64,000 nucleotides of DNA from Lachnospiraceae bacterium (GCA_016283575.1 JAEEND010000007.1:310001-374000); one strand, 5' to 3'; numbered from the stretch's first letter, positions 18,125 through 27,107 are shown. The notes: generated by a model not told the origin, from the sequence alone. A program made the numbers and translations.

Positions 18125-19441
18125 ATGGAAGATAATAAATACTACGTTGATATAGATGAACTTATAGATCCCGAAGAAGAAGAAAGGCGCTTACAAAGAC
18201 GAATGCGCAGGAAAAAAGCCCGCAAACGTTCTATTATGGCGCTTATTTTTGTGCTTCTTTTTATTACTCTTACAGGATTTACTCTTGTTTCAATGCTGAC
18301 AGGTAAGTTCAGTCTTGCATCCATCAGGAATGCTGCAGATTTTAATTTCGAGGATCTCATCCCGGGACATACCGAGGAACCGGAGGCTTCGGAAGAATTG
18401 GAGGATGCGCTAGAAGACCTTCTTTCTCAGGAAGAAGAAGTTATCGTATCCGATGAGACTCCTGCACTTGTGATCGCTGAAGCTGAAAAAGAATATGAAG
18501 AAGCTTTGGAGAATTTCGTGTCAGCCATGACTCTTGAAGATAAGGTTTCAGGGCTCTTTATAGTATCTCCCGAGACCATAATAGGCCAGAAAAATATTAC
18601 TCTTGCCGGAGACGGCACCAGGAAGGCTCTCGGTCTTTATGCTGTGGGCGGCATCATGTACGGAAAGAATAATTACAAGAATGATGCGCAATTTAAAGAA
18701 ATGGTCGAAAAGACCCGTTCTTTTGAAAGATATCCATTACTCATCGGTGTTACGGGAGAGGTTAACATAACTCGGGATAAATATGCTGAGTTGGGCATCA
18801 ACATGATCATGAATTATCGCGCCGATGATTTAGATAACGAAACCGAAAACAGCGAAGGGTCGAAGGATGAGTTTTACAGAGTATCGGGAGAGTTTTATCT
18901 TCCGGCAGAAATAAAAAGCGATGATGCGGATGATACAGCCGTTCAGGATGCTTCCGATGCATCGGTTGACCTTTCGCATTTAGAAAAGGCTCGTAACGAG
19001 CTTAATGATCTGATCGCTGCCGGCGTCGATATTATTGAGATCACCCATCATAGCGAAGAACTTCTCACCCAGGACAGTCTTCCTGCGTCACGATCAAAGG
19101 CATTTATGACAGATCTTATCCGCAACGAATGGGATTATAAAGATATTATCCTGCTTACAGCACCCATGAATGTTCCGGGCGTTACGGATTATTATGATTC
19201 TGCCGAAAGCTCCGTAGCAGCCATAAAAGCGGGAGCGGATATGATACTTTTGCCGGAAAACTTTCTTGAAGCAAGAGACGGTGTGGTAAGCGCCGTACAG
19301 CGAGGGGTGATCGATGAAGATCGTATAAATCATGCATTGAAGCGCATTTACAGAAGAAGACTGAGGGGACTTTCCACTGAGGAGATAAATGCTCTCACTG
19401 AAAAGTATAAGAATGATAATGGAAACGAAGAAAATAACTGA
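18125..19441 (+). CDS. GH3-like (beta-N-acetylhexosaminidase-type) membrane-anchored protein, probably catalytically impaired
   Basis: The 438-residue protein has an acidic then very basic cytoplasmic start ('RRLQRRMRRKKARKRS'), one membrane helix (about residues 37-57), an acidic linker and a GH3-type barrel with 'MTLEDKVSGLFIVSPE' and 'ALGLYAVGGIMYGKNNY'. The end 'INHALKRIYRRRLRGL' is typical of GH3. However, the usual 'KHFPGHG' segment is absent and the strand carrying the catalytic Asp reads 'ILLTAPMNVPG'. It may be a binding or regulatory relative. Its end overlaps the next gene by about 23 bp. Confidence 0.75.
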   Translation: MEDNKYYVDIDELIDPEEEERRLQRRMRRKKARKRSIMALIFVLLFITLTGFTLVSMLTGKFSLASIRNAADFNFEDLIPGHTEEPEASEELEDALEDLLSQEEEVIVSDETPALVIAEAEKEYEEALENFVSAMTLEDKVSGLFIVSPETIIGQKNITLAGDGTRKALGLYAVGGIMYGKNNYKNDAQFKEMVEKTRSFERYPLLIGVTGEVNITRDKYAELGINMIMNYRADDLDNETENSEGSKDEFYRVSGEFYLPAEIKSDDADDTAVQDASDASVDLSHLEKARNELNDLIAAGVDIIEITHHSEELLTQDSLPASRSKAFMTDLIRNEWDYKDIILLTAPMNVPGVTDYYDSAESSVAAIKAGADMILLPENFLEARDGVVSAVQRGVIDEDRINHALKRIYRRRLRGLSTEEINALTEKYKNDNGNEENN

Positions 19442-20027
19442 CAGAATAAGCTTTATACCTGAAATACGAGAACCTCTCTCCGCAGAGGTTTTCCTGATTC
19501 AGGGAGATGAATATTTATATATATTTGATGTTGGATTCAGCGATGAAGTGACTGAATATCTTAACAGCCTCAATGTGAAAAAGAAGGTTATCATCTCTCA
19601 TTTTCACAGAGACCATCTCGGAAACTTCCCAAAGACGGATTACGAAGAAATATACATCGGTAATTTTGTAAAAAAATATGTCCCTGACGGAACAATAGTA
19701 ACAGAGCCTGTATATATTCATGACGGTGTGGATATTACCATATATCCGATACCTTCGTCCCATGCCAAAGGTTCTCTTTGCGCAGTATGTGAAGGGATAG
19801 TTTTTCTTGGAGATTCGGCTTATCCCGAAGAAAAGGATGACGGAGCCTGTTACAATGTGACTCTTTTAAAGGATCAGTACGACTTCCTTGAAAGTCTTGA
19901 TGCAAGCCATGTTCTTAACAGTCACGAAGGCGGTAAGTTAAGAAAGATTCAGATAGTAAAAAGAATGCTTTTAATGCATTATTCAAAGCGTGAACAGGGG
20001 ATTCCGTACATTACGGTAAAGGATTAA
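19419..20027 (+). CDS. Metallo-beta-lactamase fold hydrolase
   Basis: The protein of about 203 residues carries the zinc-binding 'SHFHRDHLGNF' motif, then 'PIPSSHAKGSLCAV', 'FLGDSAYPEE' and a late 'LNSHEGG' histidine, together the expected MBL ligand set. It is a small, single-domain hydrolase without a recognisable substrate domain. The ATG at 19419 is chosen so that the overlap with the GH3-like gene is short; the track's 19389 start is 30 bp further upstream. It precedes the M32 peptidase gene in the same direction. Confidence 0.82.
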   Translation: METKKITDRISFIPEIREPLSAEVFLIQGDEYLYIFDVGFSDEVTEYLNSLNVKKKVIISHFHRDHLGNFPKTDYEEIYIGNFVKKYVPDGTIVTEPVYIHDGVDITIYPIPSSHAKGSLCAVCEGIVFLGDSAYPEEKDDGACYNVTLLKDQYDFLESLDASHVLNSHEGGKLRKIQIVKRMLLMHYSKREQGIPYITVKD

Positions 20028-20056
20028 ATACGAAATACTAAAAACAGGAGATCTTA

Positions 20057-21565
20057 ATGGGAAAATTATTTGATGACTTAAAAAAAGAAATGCAGGAGGA
20101 AAAGTATCTTTCGCAGGCTTACGGAACTCTTTACTGGGATCTTGAAACATCGATGCCCAAGGGAGGGCTTGAAGACCGCTCGGATACTCTTGCATATATA
20201 GCTACGGAGATCCTTAAAAAGCAGACATCCGACGAACGTATGAAGCTTCTTAAGGATTTGACGGAATCGGAAGAATTTAAGGCTCTTTCAAAGCCCTGGC
20301 AGAAAACCGTTAAATTCATGCTTGATGAAGCTTTGAGAGATAAAAATATACCTCCGGAATTCATGAATGAATTTATAAAGGCTCAGGCCATCTGCGGTAG
20401 CGCATGGCAGGATGCAAAGCAGGCTTCCGACTTTTCAATCTATGCGCCCCATCTTGAAAAGATGATCGAGTATACTAAGAAAAAGGCCAAATATAAGTAT
20501 CCGGAAAGAGATGCCTATGAGACTCTTTTGGATATGCATGAAGAAGGCATGGATTCAGCCACCATCGATAGATTGTTTAATGATCTTAAAAAGGATTTAG
20601 TGCCCTTTATCGAAAAGATCGTGGCATGCGAAAAGCCTGAGAATCCCAAGTTCAAGAATTTAAAGATCGAGAAAGCTCATCAGGAAGCAGTGCAGAAGTA
20701 TTTGCTTGACTATATAGGCTTTTCTTTTGACAAGGGTTCCGTGGGAGAGACGGAGCATCCCTTCACTCTCAATATTTCCTGTAATGATGTGCGTATTTCC
20801 AATCATTTCAGAGAAGAAGATGCTTTTGATTTTATGTTTTCCGCAATTCATGAGGGCGGACATGCCATTTTCGAACAGAATGTAGATCCGGAATATGACG
20901 GAACACCTGCAGGCAGCTGTCGATTCATGGGAATTCATGAAAGCCAGTCAAGATTTTATGAAAACGTACTTGGAAGAAATATTAACTTCTGGAAACCGAT
21001 CTATTCAGACATTCAGAAACTTATGCCTGAAATCGCGGATATTACTCTTGATGAATTTTATCATGAAATAAATCATGTAAAGAATTCTTTCATCCGTACC
21101 ATGGCTGATGAAGTGACTTACGGTCTTCATATCATACTTAGATATGAAGTGGAGAAAGAAATCTTTATGAAGGGTGCATCCGTCAAGGATCTTCCCGCTC
21201 TCTGGAATAAGAAAATGGAGGACTATCTTCACTTAACACCCAAGAATGATGCTGAAGGTATTTTACAGGATATGCATTGGAGTGACGGTTCTTTCGGCTA
21301 TTTTCCTTCATATTTGCTGGGAAGCATATATGACGGCATGTATCTTGACGCATTGACAAGGGAGCTTGGAGATGTGGATACCATATTAAAAGAAGGCCGT
21401 ATCAAAGAGATCACCCGTTGGCTTAATGAGAAGATACATCAGCATGGAAGTACCAAAAGTCCCAAGGAAGTGATTGAAAATGTATGCGGCAAAGAGGTAT
21501 CTGCTGAGCCTCTTATGAGATATTTTAAAAACAAGTACACCGGCTTATATAAAATGGAGATGTAA
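20057..21565 (+). CDS. M32 family (Taq-type) metallocarboxypeptidase
   Basis: M32 enzymes release C-terminal amino acids from peptides in the cytoplasm. The 502 residues match the family. The zinc-binding 'HEGGHAIFEQ' begins near residue 265, followed by 'GTPAGSCRFMGIHESQSRFYENVLGR' (third ligand and the family ESQSR motif), 'ADEVTYGLHIILRYE' and 'DMHWSDGSFGYFPSYLLG'. An AGGAG site precedes the ATG. It is followed 2 bp later by the pyrophosphatase gene. Confidence 0.95.
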   Translation: MGKLFDDLKKEMQEEKYLSQAYGTLYWDLETSMPKGGLEDRSDTLAYIATEILKKQTSDERMKLLKDLTESEEFKALSKPWQKTVKFMLDEALRDKNIPPEFMNEFIKAQAICGSAWQDAKQASDFSIYAPHLEKMIEYTKKKAKYKYPERDAYETLLDMHEEGMDSATIDRLFNDLKKDLVPFIEKIVACEKPENPKFKNLKIEKAHQEAVQKYLLDYIGFSFDKGSVGETEHPFTLNISCNDVRISNHFREEDAFDFMFSAIHEGGHAIFEQNVDPEYDGTPAGSCRFMGIHESQSRFYENVLGRNINFWKPIYSDIQKLMPEIADITLDEFYHEINHVKNSFIRTMADEVTYGLHIILRYEVEKEIFMKGASVKDLPALWNKKMEDYLHLTPKNDAEGILQDMHWSDGSFGYFPSYLLGSIYDGMYLDALTRELGDVDTILKEGRIKEITRWLNEKIHQHGSTKSPKEVIENVCGKEVSAEPLMRYFKNKYTGLYKMEM

Positions 21566-21567
21566 AA

Positions 21568-22866
21568 ATGGCAGAGGTTTACATAACTGGTCACAGAAAT
21601 CCGGATCTTGACAGTGTATGCAGTGCTTACGCTTACGGAGTTCTAAAAAACAAACTGGACCCCGACAATACATATATTCCCATCCGTTGTGGTCACTTAA
21701 GCGGCAGTACCAAGAAGATCCTTAAGGCTCTTAATATCATAGCCCCTCCCTATAAGGGCGATGTGTTCCCCAAGGTTTCGGATGTAATGCTTAAGTCTGA
21801 CAGCGTGGTTGACATAACAGAACCGTTAACCAGCCTTGCAAAGAATTATGACGATGCCAATCCTTCGGTTATTCCCGTCTATGATAATAAAGAATTTGCA
21901 GGGCTTGTCAGCGTGGATGATATTACAGCCTGGTTTATGAAGGAATTATCGGATCATGAGAAGGTTAATTCAGTGCCTCTCATTAAGGATGTGATGCGAG
22001 ATCAGGAAGATCCCATACAGGCAGAAGATCTTTTTGAAGAAGCCAAGATTTCTTTATCCACATCAAAAAAGCGTGGACTTTCAGTATTTGACGGGGAAAA
22101 ATTTGTGGGCTTTGTAACAAGAAGATGCTTCTTAAAGGCGCCCAAATATAATGTGATCTTAGTGGATCATAATGAACCGAAGCAAAGCGTTAAGGGAATT
22201 GAATCCGCCAATATTCTGGAGATCATAGATCATCATCGCCTTGATTCCGTAAAGACAACATTACCCATATTCATTGATGCAGAGCCCCTTGGAAGCACCT
22301 GCACCATTGTGTATGAATTATTTAAGCGTAACGGTCTTGTTCCCGATAAAGAAACAGCCAAGGTATTATTGGTCGGTATCTGTGCTGATACGCTGGTACT
22401 TAAATCTCCCACCACCACACCTACGGATGTGAGAGTGGCGGGAGAACTTGCAGATATATGTAACGTTAATGTAAAGACCTTCGGACATGACATGTTCAGC
22501 TACATGGAAAGCCTTTCCAATGTGGATCCCGAAAAAGCGATCCTTTCAGACTTTAAGCGATACAGTGAAAAAGGCAGCAATATCGGTATCGGTCAGTGCG
22601 AAGCTACAACCTTGCATGATATTGATACCTATAAAGATAAGTTCTTACAGGCTCTCGAAGATGTGCGCGATAAGAACGGTCTTGACTGGGCGGTAGTAAT
22701 GATTACCGATGTAATGAGTGAACACAGTATATTACTCAGCACCAAAAACCGCGCTGCAAAATATCTTCCCTATACGGAACTTGAGGAAGGAGTCATGGAC
22801 ATGCCCGGTGTACTAAGCCGTAAAAAACAGCTCCTCCCCGAAATCATTTTCGCCCTTGGCATGTAG
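21568..22866 (+). CDS. ppaC: Manganese-dependent (family II) inorganic pyrophosphatase with inserted CBS domains
   Basis: The 432-residue DHH-superfamily enzyme hydrolyses pyrophosphate. Metal-binding motifs are 'ITGHRNPDLDSVCSAYAYG', 'ILVDHNEPKQS' and 'EIIDHHRLDS'. Between the first two lies a CBS pair (about residues 65-190, for example 'VIPVYDNKEFAGLVSVDDI') that typically binds adenine nucleotides and regulates activity. The C-terminal DHHA2 domain ends in 'VLSRKKQLLPEI'. It is translationally close to the M32 gene. Confidence 0.93.
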   Translation: MAEVYITGHRNPDLDSVCSAYAYGVLKNKLDPDNTYIPIRCGHLSGSTKKILKALNIIAPPYKGDVFPKVSDVMLKSDSVVDITEPLTSLAKNYDDANPSVIPVYDNKEFAGLVSVDDITAWFMKELSDHEKVNSVPLIKDVMRDQEDPIQAEDLFEEAKISLSTSKKRGLSVFDGEKFVGFVTRRCFLKAPKYNVILVDHNEPKQSVKGIESANILEIIDHHRLDSVKTTLPIFIDAEPLGSTCTIVYELFKRNGLVPDKETAKVLLVGICADTLVLKSPTTTPTDVRVAGELADICNVNVKTFGHDMFSYMESLSNVDPEKAILSDFKRYSEKGSNIGIGQCEATTLHDIDTYKDKFLQALEDVRDKNGLDWAVVMITDVMSEHSILLSTKNRAAKYLPYTELEEGVMDMPGVLSRKKQLLPEIIFALGM

Positions 22867-22873
22867 TCTCTAT

Positions 22874-22925
22874 TTGACAGATATTTAATACCTTCGTGAT
22901 AGTCTTAATCTACACTAGATTAAGA
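22874..22925 (+). promoter_or_regulatory. Promoter and palindromic operator candidate before DUF6273 lipoprotein
   Basis: TTGACA at 22874 is followed 17 bp later by TGATAG. Immediately downstream, at 22903-22925, is a perfect inverted repeat with arms TCTTAATCTA/TAGATTAAGA and a 3-nt centre. It could bind a repressor at the transcription start or fold in the RNA. Confidence 0.5.
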
Positions 22926-22942
22926 TTATCAGGGAGGCTTGC

Positions 22943-24844
22943 ATGAAGGTTAAATATGCTCATTCATATCTCGTAATATTTCTTCTTATCTTTGCATCAC
23001 TTTTCACATCCTGCGGAAAAAAGGATAAAGACTCGGATACCGGAAAAGCGGAGAAGTCCGTAGTGACAACGGACAAAAAGGGCAGTTCCGTGAACTCTGA
23101 AAATGCGCCCGTAATTGATGAAAACGACCCTAACCGCTTTAAGTTTAATCGTAATGATTATAACGTGGGTGACCATGTGTGGTTCGGTTCTTTCGAGCAG
23201 GACAGACGGGAAAATAACGGGACCGAACCCATCGAATGGGAAGTCATTGCTAAAGAAGATGACAGAATGCTTCTTTACAGTACATATATTTTAGCTAACA
23301 GAAACTTTAATACCAGCGACAGAAAGGATGTTAACTGGTCCGAGTGTGACCTTCGCATATGGCTTAATGATAAGTTTTTATATGAAGCCTTCTCGGAAGA
23401 AGAAAGAGAATCAATTCTTTTATCTAAGTTAAGTAATAAAGAATATGATTCCCGGACTGAATGGTATGTCAGTGCTGAAACGCCCGATACGGAAGATTAT
23501 ATATTCTTACCCAGCATAGAAGAGCTTGAAACCTATTTAACCTTTGATGCATCCTGTGACGGCTACTCAAAGGTTAACGGAGAAATGGTGAAGACATCAA
23601 CATCATATGCAAGCGCACAGCTTTTTGCTCCCGTGTCGCCACAGGCTGCCCTTGATGGAGCTATGGAAACTAAATGGACCAATACAGCTGCTTTCGTACA
23701 TGATGCCAAATATGAGGGCAACTACTATTCCGGAGGATATTGGATACGCTCCAATGTTGTTAAAGGGGGGCTACGCTCCAATGAAGTGGGATATATTAGC
23801 TGCGACCATATACAAAGCTACAGTAATGTGACTTATGAGTGGGGAGTGCGACCTTGTATGTGGGTTTCTTTACATGACGTAGGTAGTGCGGGAAAGAATC
23901 CTAATCCTGAGACCGAGAAAGTTGTCGATGACGGAACCGAAGATCGTGGAGGTGTTAAGGTTAAGCCAACTGCCAATGCCAACATCGAATGGGTGGATTA
24001 TACCTCCGATGATGGCTATGTATCCATGAAGATCCCCAAGGGATGGGATGTGCACTGTGTCAATGAAGATGTAATCATATACACCGTTAACGTACTAAGC
24101 TCCGATAACAGCAGCATAAGATTTATATATACAACAACTGATACATCTTATGAATCTCAGGATGCAATCGATATGCTGATGGCCTACGGCGGACGTGACA
24201 GGGCACCGATTTCTACAGAAGCTACTACGGAATCCTTGTTTACTAACAGTACCAAGTACTATAAATACAGTGATTTCGAGATTATAGACGATTTGGGTGA
24301 TAATGGATATGGAGGCAGGATCCTCCAGGCAAAAGCCATTAACAGATATGGAGAAAACATAGAGGGTATCTTTAGTGCCGCTGTAATCGACATGGGAACT
24401 AATTATGTCCTTGGCACCAACGTAATGTTTGACCTTGATGAAGGTGTCGTAATGATGATTGCTCCGGAAGAAGAATTTGTAGACTGGCAGCCTGTTCTTT
24501 CAAAGATATATGAGTCCATGTATTTTTCGGATTCATATTGGCGTGACAGAAACGCCGAGTGGGCTAAAATCAGTAATAATGCTTCAAAGATTTCTCAAAG
24601 CACCAGAGCCATGAGTGATAGTGTCATGAGCAGCTGGAAAGCGAGAAATAATTCCTATGATATCCGTTCTCAGGCATATTCCGATACAACTCTCGGTCGC
24701 GAACGTATTTATGATAAAGAAACCGGAGAAATCTATTATGCTAAAAACGGATGGTACGATTCCTACAGCGGAAACCGTTACGAACGCATAGAAAATGGTT
24801 CCGCGCTTTATAACCAAGCCGTAACAGGAACCATAAGTGAATAA
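22943..24844 (+). CDS. Secreted lipoprotein with DUF6273 domain
   Basis: The 633-residue protein has a signal peptide ending in the lipobox 'LFTSCGKK', then a Ser/Lys-rich spacer. Residues about 70-310 form a DUF6273 domain ('VGDHVWFGSFEQ', 'EPIEWEVIAKEDDRMLLYSTYIL', 'WSECDLRIWLND', 'WIRS', 'GVRPCMWVSL'), a surface domain frequent in gut Clostridia. The second half ('DDGYVSMKIPKGWDV') resembles secreted lipid-facing domains but is unassigned, and the C-terminus is Arg/Tyr/Asn-rich. It is monocistronic, with a possible operator upstream and a terminator downstream. Confidence 0.8.
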   Translation: MKVKYAHSYLVIFLLIFASLFTSCGKKDKDSDTGKAEKSVVTTDKKGSSVNSENAPVIDENDPNRFKFNRNDYNVGDHVWFGSFEQDRRENNGTEPIEWEVIAKEDDRMLLYSTYILANRNFNTSDRKDVNWSECDLRIWLNDKFLYEAFSEEERESILLSKLSNKEYDSRTEWYVSAETPDTEDYIFLPSIEELETYLTFDASCDGYSKVNGEMVKTSTSYASAQLFAPVSPQAALDGAMETKWTNTAAFVHDAKYEGNYYSGGYWIRSNVVKGGLRSNEVGYISCDHIQSYSNVTYEWGVRPCMWVSLHDVGSAGKNPNPETEKVVDDGTEDRGGVKVKPTANANIEWVDYTSDDGYVSMKIPKGWDVHCVNEDVIIYTVNVLSSDNSSIRFIYTTTDTSYESQDAIDMLMAYGGRDRAPISTEATTESLFTNSTKYYKYSDFEIIDDLGDNGYGGRILQAKAINRYGENIEGIFSAAVIDMGTNYVLGTNVMFDLDEGVVMMIAPEEEFVDWQPVLSKIYESMYFSDSYWRDRNAEWAKISNNASKISQSTRAMSDSVMSSWKARNNSYDIRSQAYSDTTLGRERIYDKETGEIYYAKNGWYDSYSGNRYERIENGSALYNQAVTGTISE

Positions 24845-24850
24845 AAAAAT

Positions 24851-24887
24851 GCTCCCTCATCTATGTAGGTGAGGGAGCTTCTTTTTT
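24851..24887. terminator. Bidirectional terminator between DUF6273 gene and queT
   Basis: GCTCCCTCA pairs with TGAGGGAGC across a 10-nt loop, with A and T runs on both sides. It serves the two convergent genes. Confidence 0.85.
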
Positions 24888-24904
24888 CTAAAACAGATTT
24901 AGCT

Positions 24905-25405
24905 TTATGCCATATCGTCGTTTCTGAAGATGTGCTTTCTTACGGGCCAGAGACCTGCTTTCAAAATCATACCCAGTACGCATACGCAGATGACTTCTCC
25001 GATGGCAACGGTTACGATTAAGAACCAGAATGCATCGGTGAGACCGTAAGCATATTTAAGTACGAAGGGAATGATCAAGCCGTTTGCGATAACGGGAGGA
25101 AGAGTGAATAAAAACTTGGTCTTTCTCAAGTAGTAGGTTCCGACAGCACCGATTAAAGTAGCAAGGCTTCCGAAGAGGATGTCCCAGATCGGATTTCCCA
25201 TGAAAATATTAGATAAAAAGCAACCTAAGAATAAGCCGGGAATTGCCGCGGGGGTAAAAATAGGAAGGATGCAAAGAGCCTCTGAAATTCTAACCTGAAT
25301 GGCCCCGTTTGCAAGATTAAATGCGTTGATAAATAAGGTCAACACAACATAGATAGCAGCGATCACAGCTGCCTGAGTGATGAATAAAATTCTTTTTCTG
25401 TTCAT
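24905..25405 (-). CDS. queT: QueT family queuosine-precursor transporter
   Basis: The 166-residue protein has five or six membrane helices and the QueT signature ('AVIAAIYVVLTLF', 'GAIQVRISEALCILP', 'PGLFLGCFLSNIF', 'GNPIWDILFGSLATLIGAV'). It is the substrate-binding S component of an energy-coupling factor transporter for queuosine precursors such as preQ1. The energising module is not in this window. Its 5' leader contains a structured region resembling a riboswitch (separate entry). Confidence 0.92.
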   Translation of the reverse strand: MNRKRILFITQAAVIAAIYVVLTLFINAFNLANGAIQVRISEALCILPIFTPAAIPGLFLGCFLSNIFMGNPIWDILFGSLATLIGAVGTYYLRKTKFLFTLPPVIANGLIIPFVLKYAYGLTDAFWFLIVTVAIGEVICVCVLGMILKAGLWPVRKHIFRNDDMA

Positions 25406-25410
25406 TTGTT

Positions 25411-25460
25411 TCTCCTTTGGTTTTTTGTTTTACAAGCAGGATTTCGGACCCGAACTGCTT
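25411..25460 (-). promoter_or_regulatory. Structured leader of queT, candidate preQ1-I-like riboswitch
   Basis: On the minus strand, AAGCAG and CTGCTT form a 6-bp stem closing a 15-nt loop that starts with TTC. An A-rich tail follows that runs into ACC and AAAGGAG, the queT ribosome site. This layout (short stem, loop with a GGT able to pair with ACC beyond the A-rich tail) is that of preQ1-I aptamers that sequester the ribosome site. The loop can alternatively form TTCG/CGAA, and the tail is longer than usual, so the call is tentative. Confidence 0.4.
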
Positions 25461-25556
25461 GGCAATAAGCACTGCCTATTATATCTGCTTTTACGAAAAA
25501 AGCAACTGCAATTAATAAAAATGTCCATTTCACCCGTTTCATGGTATTATTTTTAC

Positions 25557-26339
25557 ATGAGTTTAGAAAAAGAACAGGTTATAAGATCAGAGATATTAAA
25601 AAATAAACATGGCTTTTCAACCCGTTTGGGAGGCGTGAGCGAAGGCATATTCGAATCCCTCAATCTTGGCATAAACAGAGGGGATGCAAAAGAAAATGTT
25701 ATTAAAAACTATGACATTTTCTTTGATGCATGCGATATTTTAAACCATGAGTTTATGTGCGGAAATCAGGTCCATGGAGCATATGTACACGTGGCGGATA
25801 TCAGTGAAGCCCGCCCTGCATACGGTGAAGGCAATGTGGTGGAAGCTGACGGGTTTGTGACTAAGTGCAAAAACCTTCCCCTGGTCATTTTTACAGCCGA
25901 CTGCGTGCCGGTTTTACTTGAGGATAGGGAAGCCGGGGTAATCGGTGCAATTCATTGTGGCTGGCGCTCTACCGCGGCGGACATACAAAAAGAAGCCGTA
26001 AACAAAATGCAGTCTCTTGGAGCTTGTGTAAAAAATATCCACGCAGCCATAGGCCCCGCCATAGACGTATGTTGCTTTGAAGTAGGAGCTGAAGTTACTG
26101 AAGCCATGGATAAGTTAATAGGCGACGCATCTTCTTTTTATCATGAAAAAGAAAATAAGAAATATATGCTTGATTTACGCGGAGTAGTAAGAGAACGTTT
26201 CCTGCAGTTGGGCCTTAAAGATGAAAATATTGAGATTACAGGCCCTTGCACCATGTGCCATCCTGAACTTTTCTGGTCACATCGATACACAGGGGGACAG
26301 AGGGGCAGTCAGGCTTCCGTTATATGCATGGAGGAGTAA
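25557..26339 (+). CDS. pgeF: Laccase-domain purine nucleoside phosphorylase / PgeF (YfiH) family
   Basis: YfiH-family enzymes act on purine nucleosides and have been linked to editing of peptidoglycan precursors. The 260-residue form beginning at ATG 25557 covers the whole domain: 'HGFSTRLGGVSEGIFESLNLG', 'NQVHGAYVHVAD', the zinc-ligand region 'TADCVPVLL', 'AIHCGWRST', and 'AIGPAIDVCCFEV'. The track's 25377 start would extend antisense through the queT start and is rejected; an ATG at 25521 is a weaker alternative. The stop overlaps the next ATG by one base. Confidence 0.88.
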   Translation: MSLEKEQVIRSEILKNKHGFSTRLGGVSEGIFESLNLGINRGDAKENVIKNYDIFFDACDILNHEFMCGNQVHGAYVHVADISEARPAYGEGNVVEADGFVTKCKNLPLVIFTADCVPVLLEDREAGVIGAIHCGWRSTAADIQKEAVNKMQSLGACVKNIHAAIGPAIDVCCFEVGAEVTEAMDKLIGDASSFYHEKENKKYMLDLRGVVRERFLQLGLKDENIEITGPCTMCHPELFWSHRYTGGQRGSQASVICMEE

Positions 26340-26818
26340 TGGAACTTAAAATAAGAGAGATTGAAGCTCGCGATAATAAAGCCGTTGAAAATGTAATAAG
26401 AACCTGCCTCATTGAATTTGGGGCTAACCACGAGGGAACAGCCTGGGCAGATCCGAACCTGCACAGGTTTTCGGAAATCTATAATACTCCCGGCAATAGA
26501 TACTGGGTAGTGGTTGATGAAAAAGACAGGGTATTGGGCGGTACGGGTATAGGCGCTCTGGATGGGGCACCGGAAGTGTGTGAACTTCAAAAAATGTATT
26601 GCCTTAAAGAGGTAAGAGGCACAGGGATTTCCCATAAGTTAATGGATATTGCCCTTAGATATGCTCGAGACTTTTACAAAGAATGCTATATAGAGACTCT
26701 TGAAAACATGGTGGCAGCGCAGAAATTCTATGAGTCCTACGGATTCAAAAGAATATATGAGCCCGTCGTGAAAACAGATCATTTTTTATGTGACGTGCGA
26801 TACATTAAAAGCCTTTAA
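26339..26818 (+). CDS. GNAT family N-acetyltransferase
   Basis: The 159-residue protein has the acetyl-CoA-binding fold: 'IREIEARDNKAVENVIR', 'ELQKMYCLKEVRGTGISHKLMDIAL' (motif A with RGxG) and 'YIETLENMVAAQKFYESYGFKRI' (motif B). The acceptor is unknown. Start at 26339 follows GGAGGAG and overlaps the pgeF stop (TAATG), so the two are co-translated. A terminator follows directly. Confidence 0.88.
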   Translation: MELKIREIEARDNKAVENVIRTCLIEFGANHEGTAWADPNLHRFSEIYNTPGNRYWVVVDEKDRVLGGTGIGALDGAPEVCELQKMYCLKEVRGTGISHKLMDIALRYARDFYKECYIETLENMVAAQKFYESYGFKRIYEPVVKTDHFLCDVRYIKSL

Positions 26819-26823
26819 AAATT

Positions 26824-26851
26824 AAAAGGGACTGCATATGCAGTCCCTTTT
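26824..26851. terminator. Bidirectional terminator after GNAT gene
   Basis: The palindrome AAAAGGGACTGCA/TGCAGTCCCTTTT lies between convergent genes, with A and T tracts on its two sides. Confidence 0.85.
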
Positions 26852-26861
26852 TTATGTGTTC

Positions 26862-27107
26862 TTATTTCCATTTAAGAAGCTTTTTAGCTGCGAAAAGTAA
26901 GATGCAGGTTCCAACAACGCCGGTGAGGATACTGAATAATAATCCGCCTCCGCCGAGACCTAAAATGCTGAAAAGCAATCCGCCGATAAGACCTCCAAGT
27001 AAACCTACGATAATGTTACGAAGAAGACCTCCGTTCATTCCCATGATCATACCGCCAAGCCAGCCTGATACGGCACCGATCAATAAAGTGATAAGAAAAT
27101 TAACCAT
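26862..27107 (-). CDS. GlsB/YeaQ/YmgE family small membrane protein
   Basis: The 81-residue protein is almost entirely hydrophobic with three membrane helices and many glycines ('IGAVSGWLGGMIMG', 'NIIVGLLGGLIGGLLF', 'VVGTCILLFAAKKLL'). This is the pattern of the transglycosylase-associated or stress-response membrane family. Its function is unknown; membership suggests envelope stress. It is monocistronic and shares the terminator with the GNAT gene. Confidence 0.8.
   Translation of the reverse strand: MVNFLITLLIGAVSGWLGGMIMGMNGGLLRNIIVGLLGGLIGGLLFSILGLGGGGLLFSILTGVVGTCILLFAAKKLLKWK

Noticed and set aside
25411-25460. preQ1-II riboswitch upstream of queT
   Set aside because: The tail CCAAAGGAGAA looks like preQ1-II, but the upstream hairpin loop lacks a pyrimidine run able to pair with AAAGGAG and there is no second hairpin before the tail.
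25377-25556. N-terminal extension of pgeF to 25377
   Set aside because: The extra 60 codons run antisense over the queT start and leader and have no family similarity; the domain begins at the ATG 25557.
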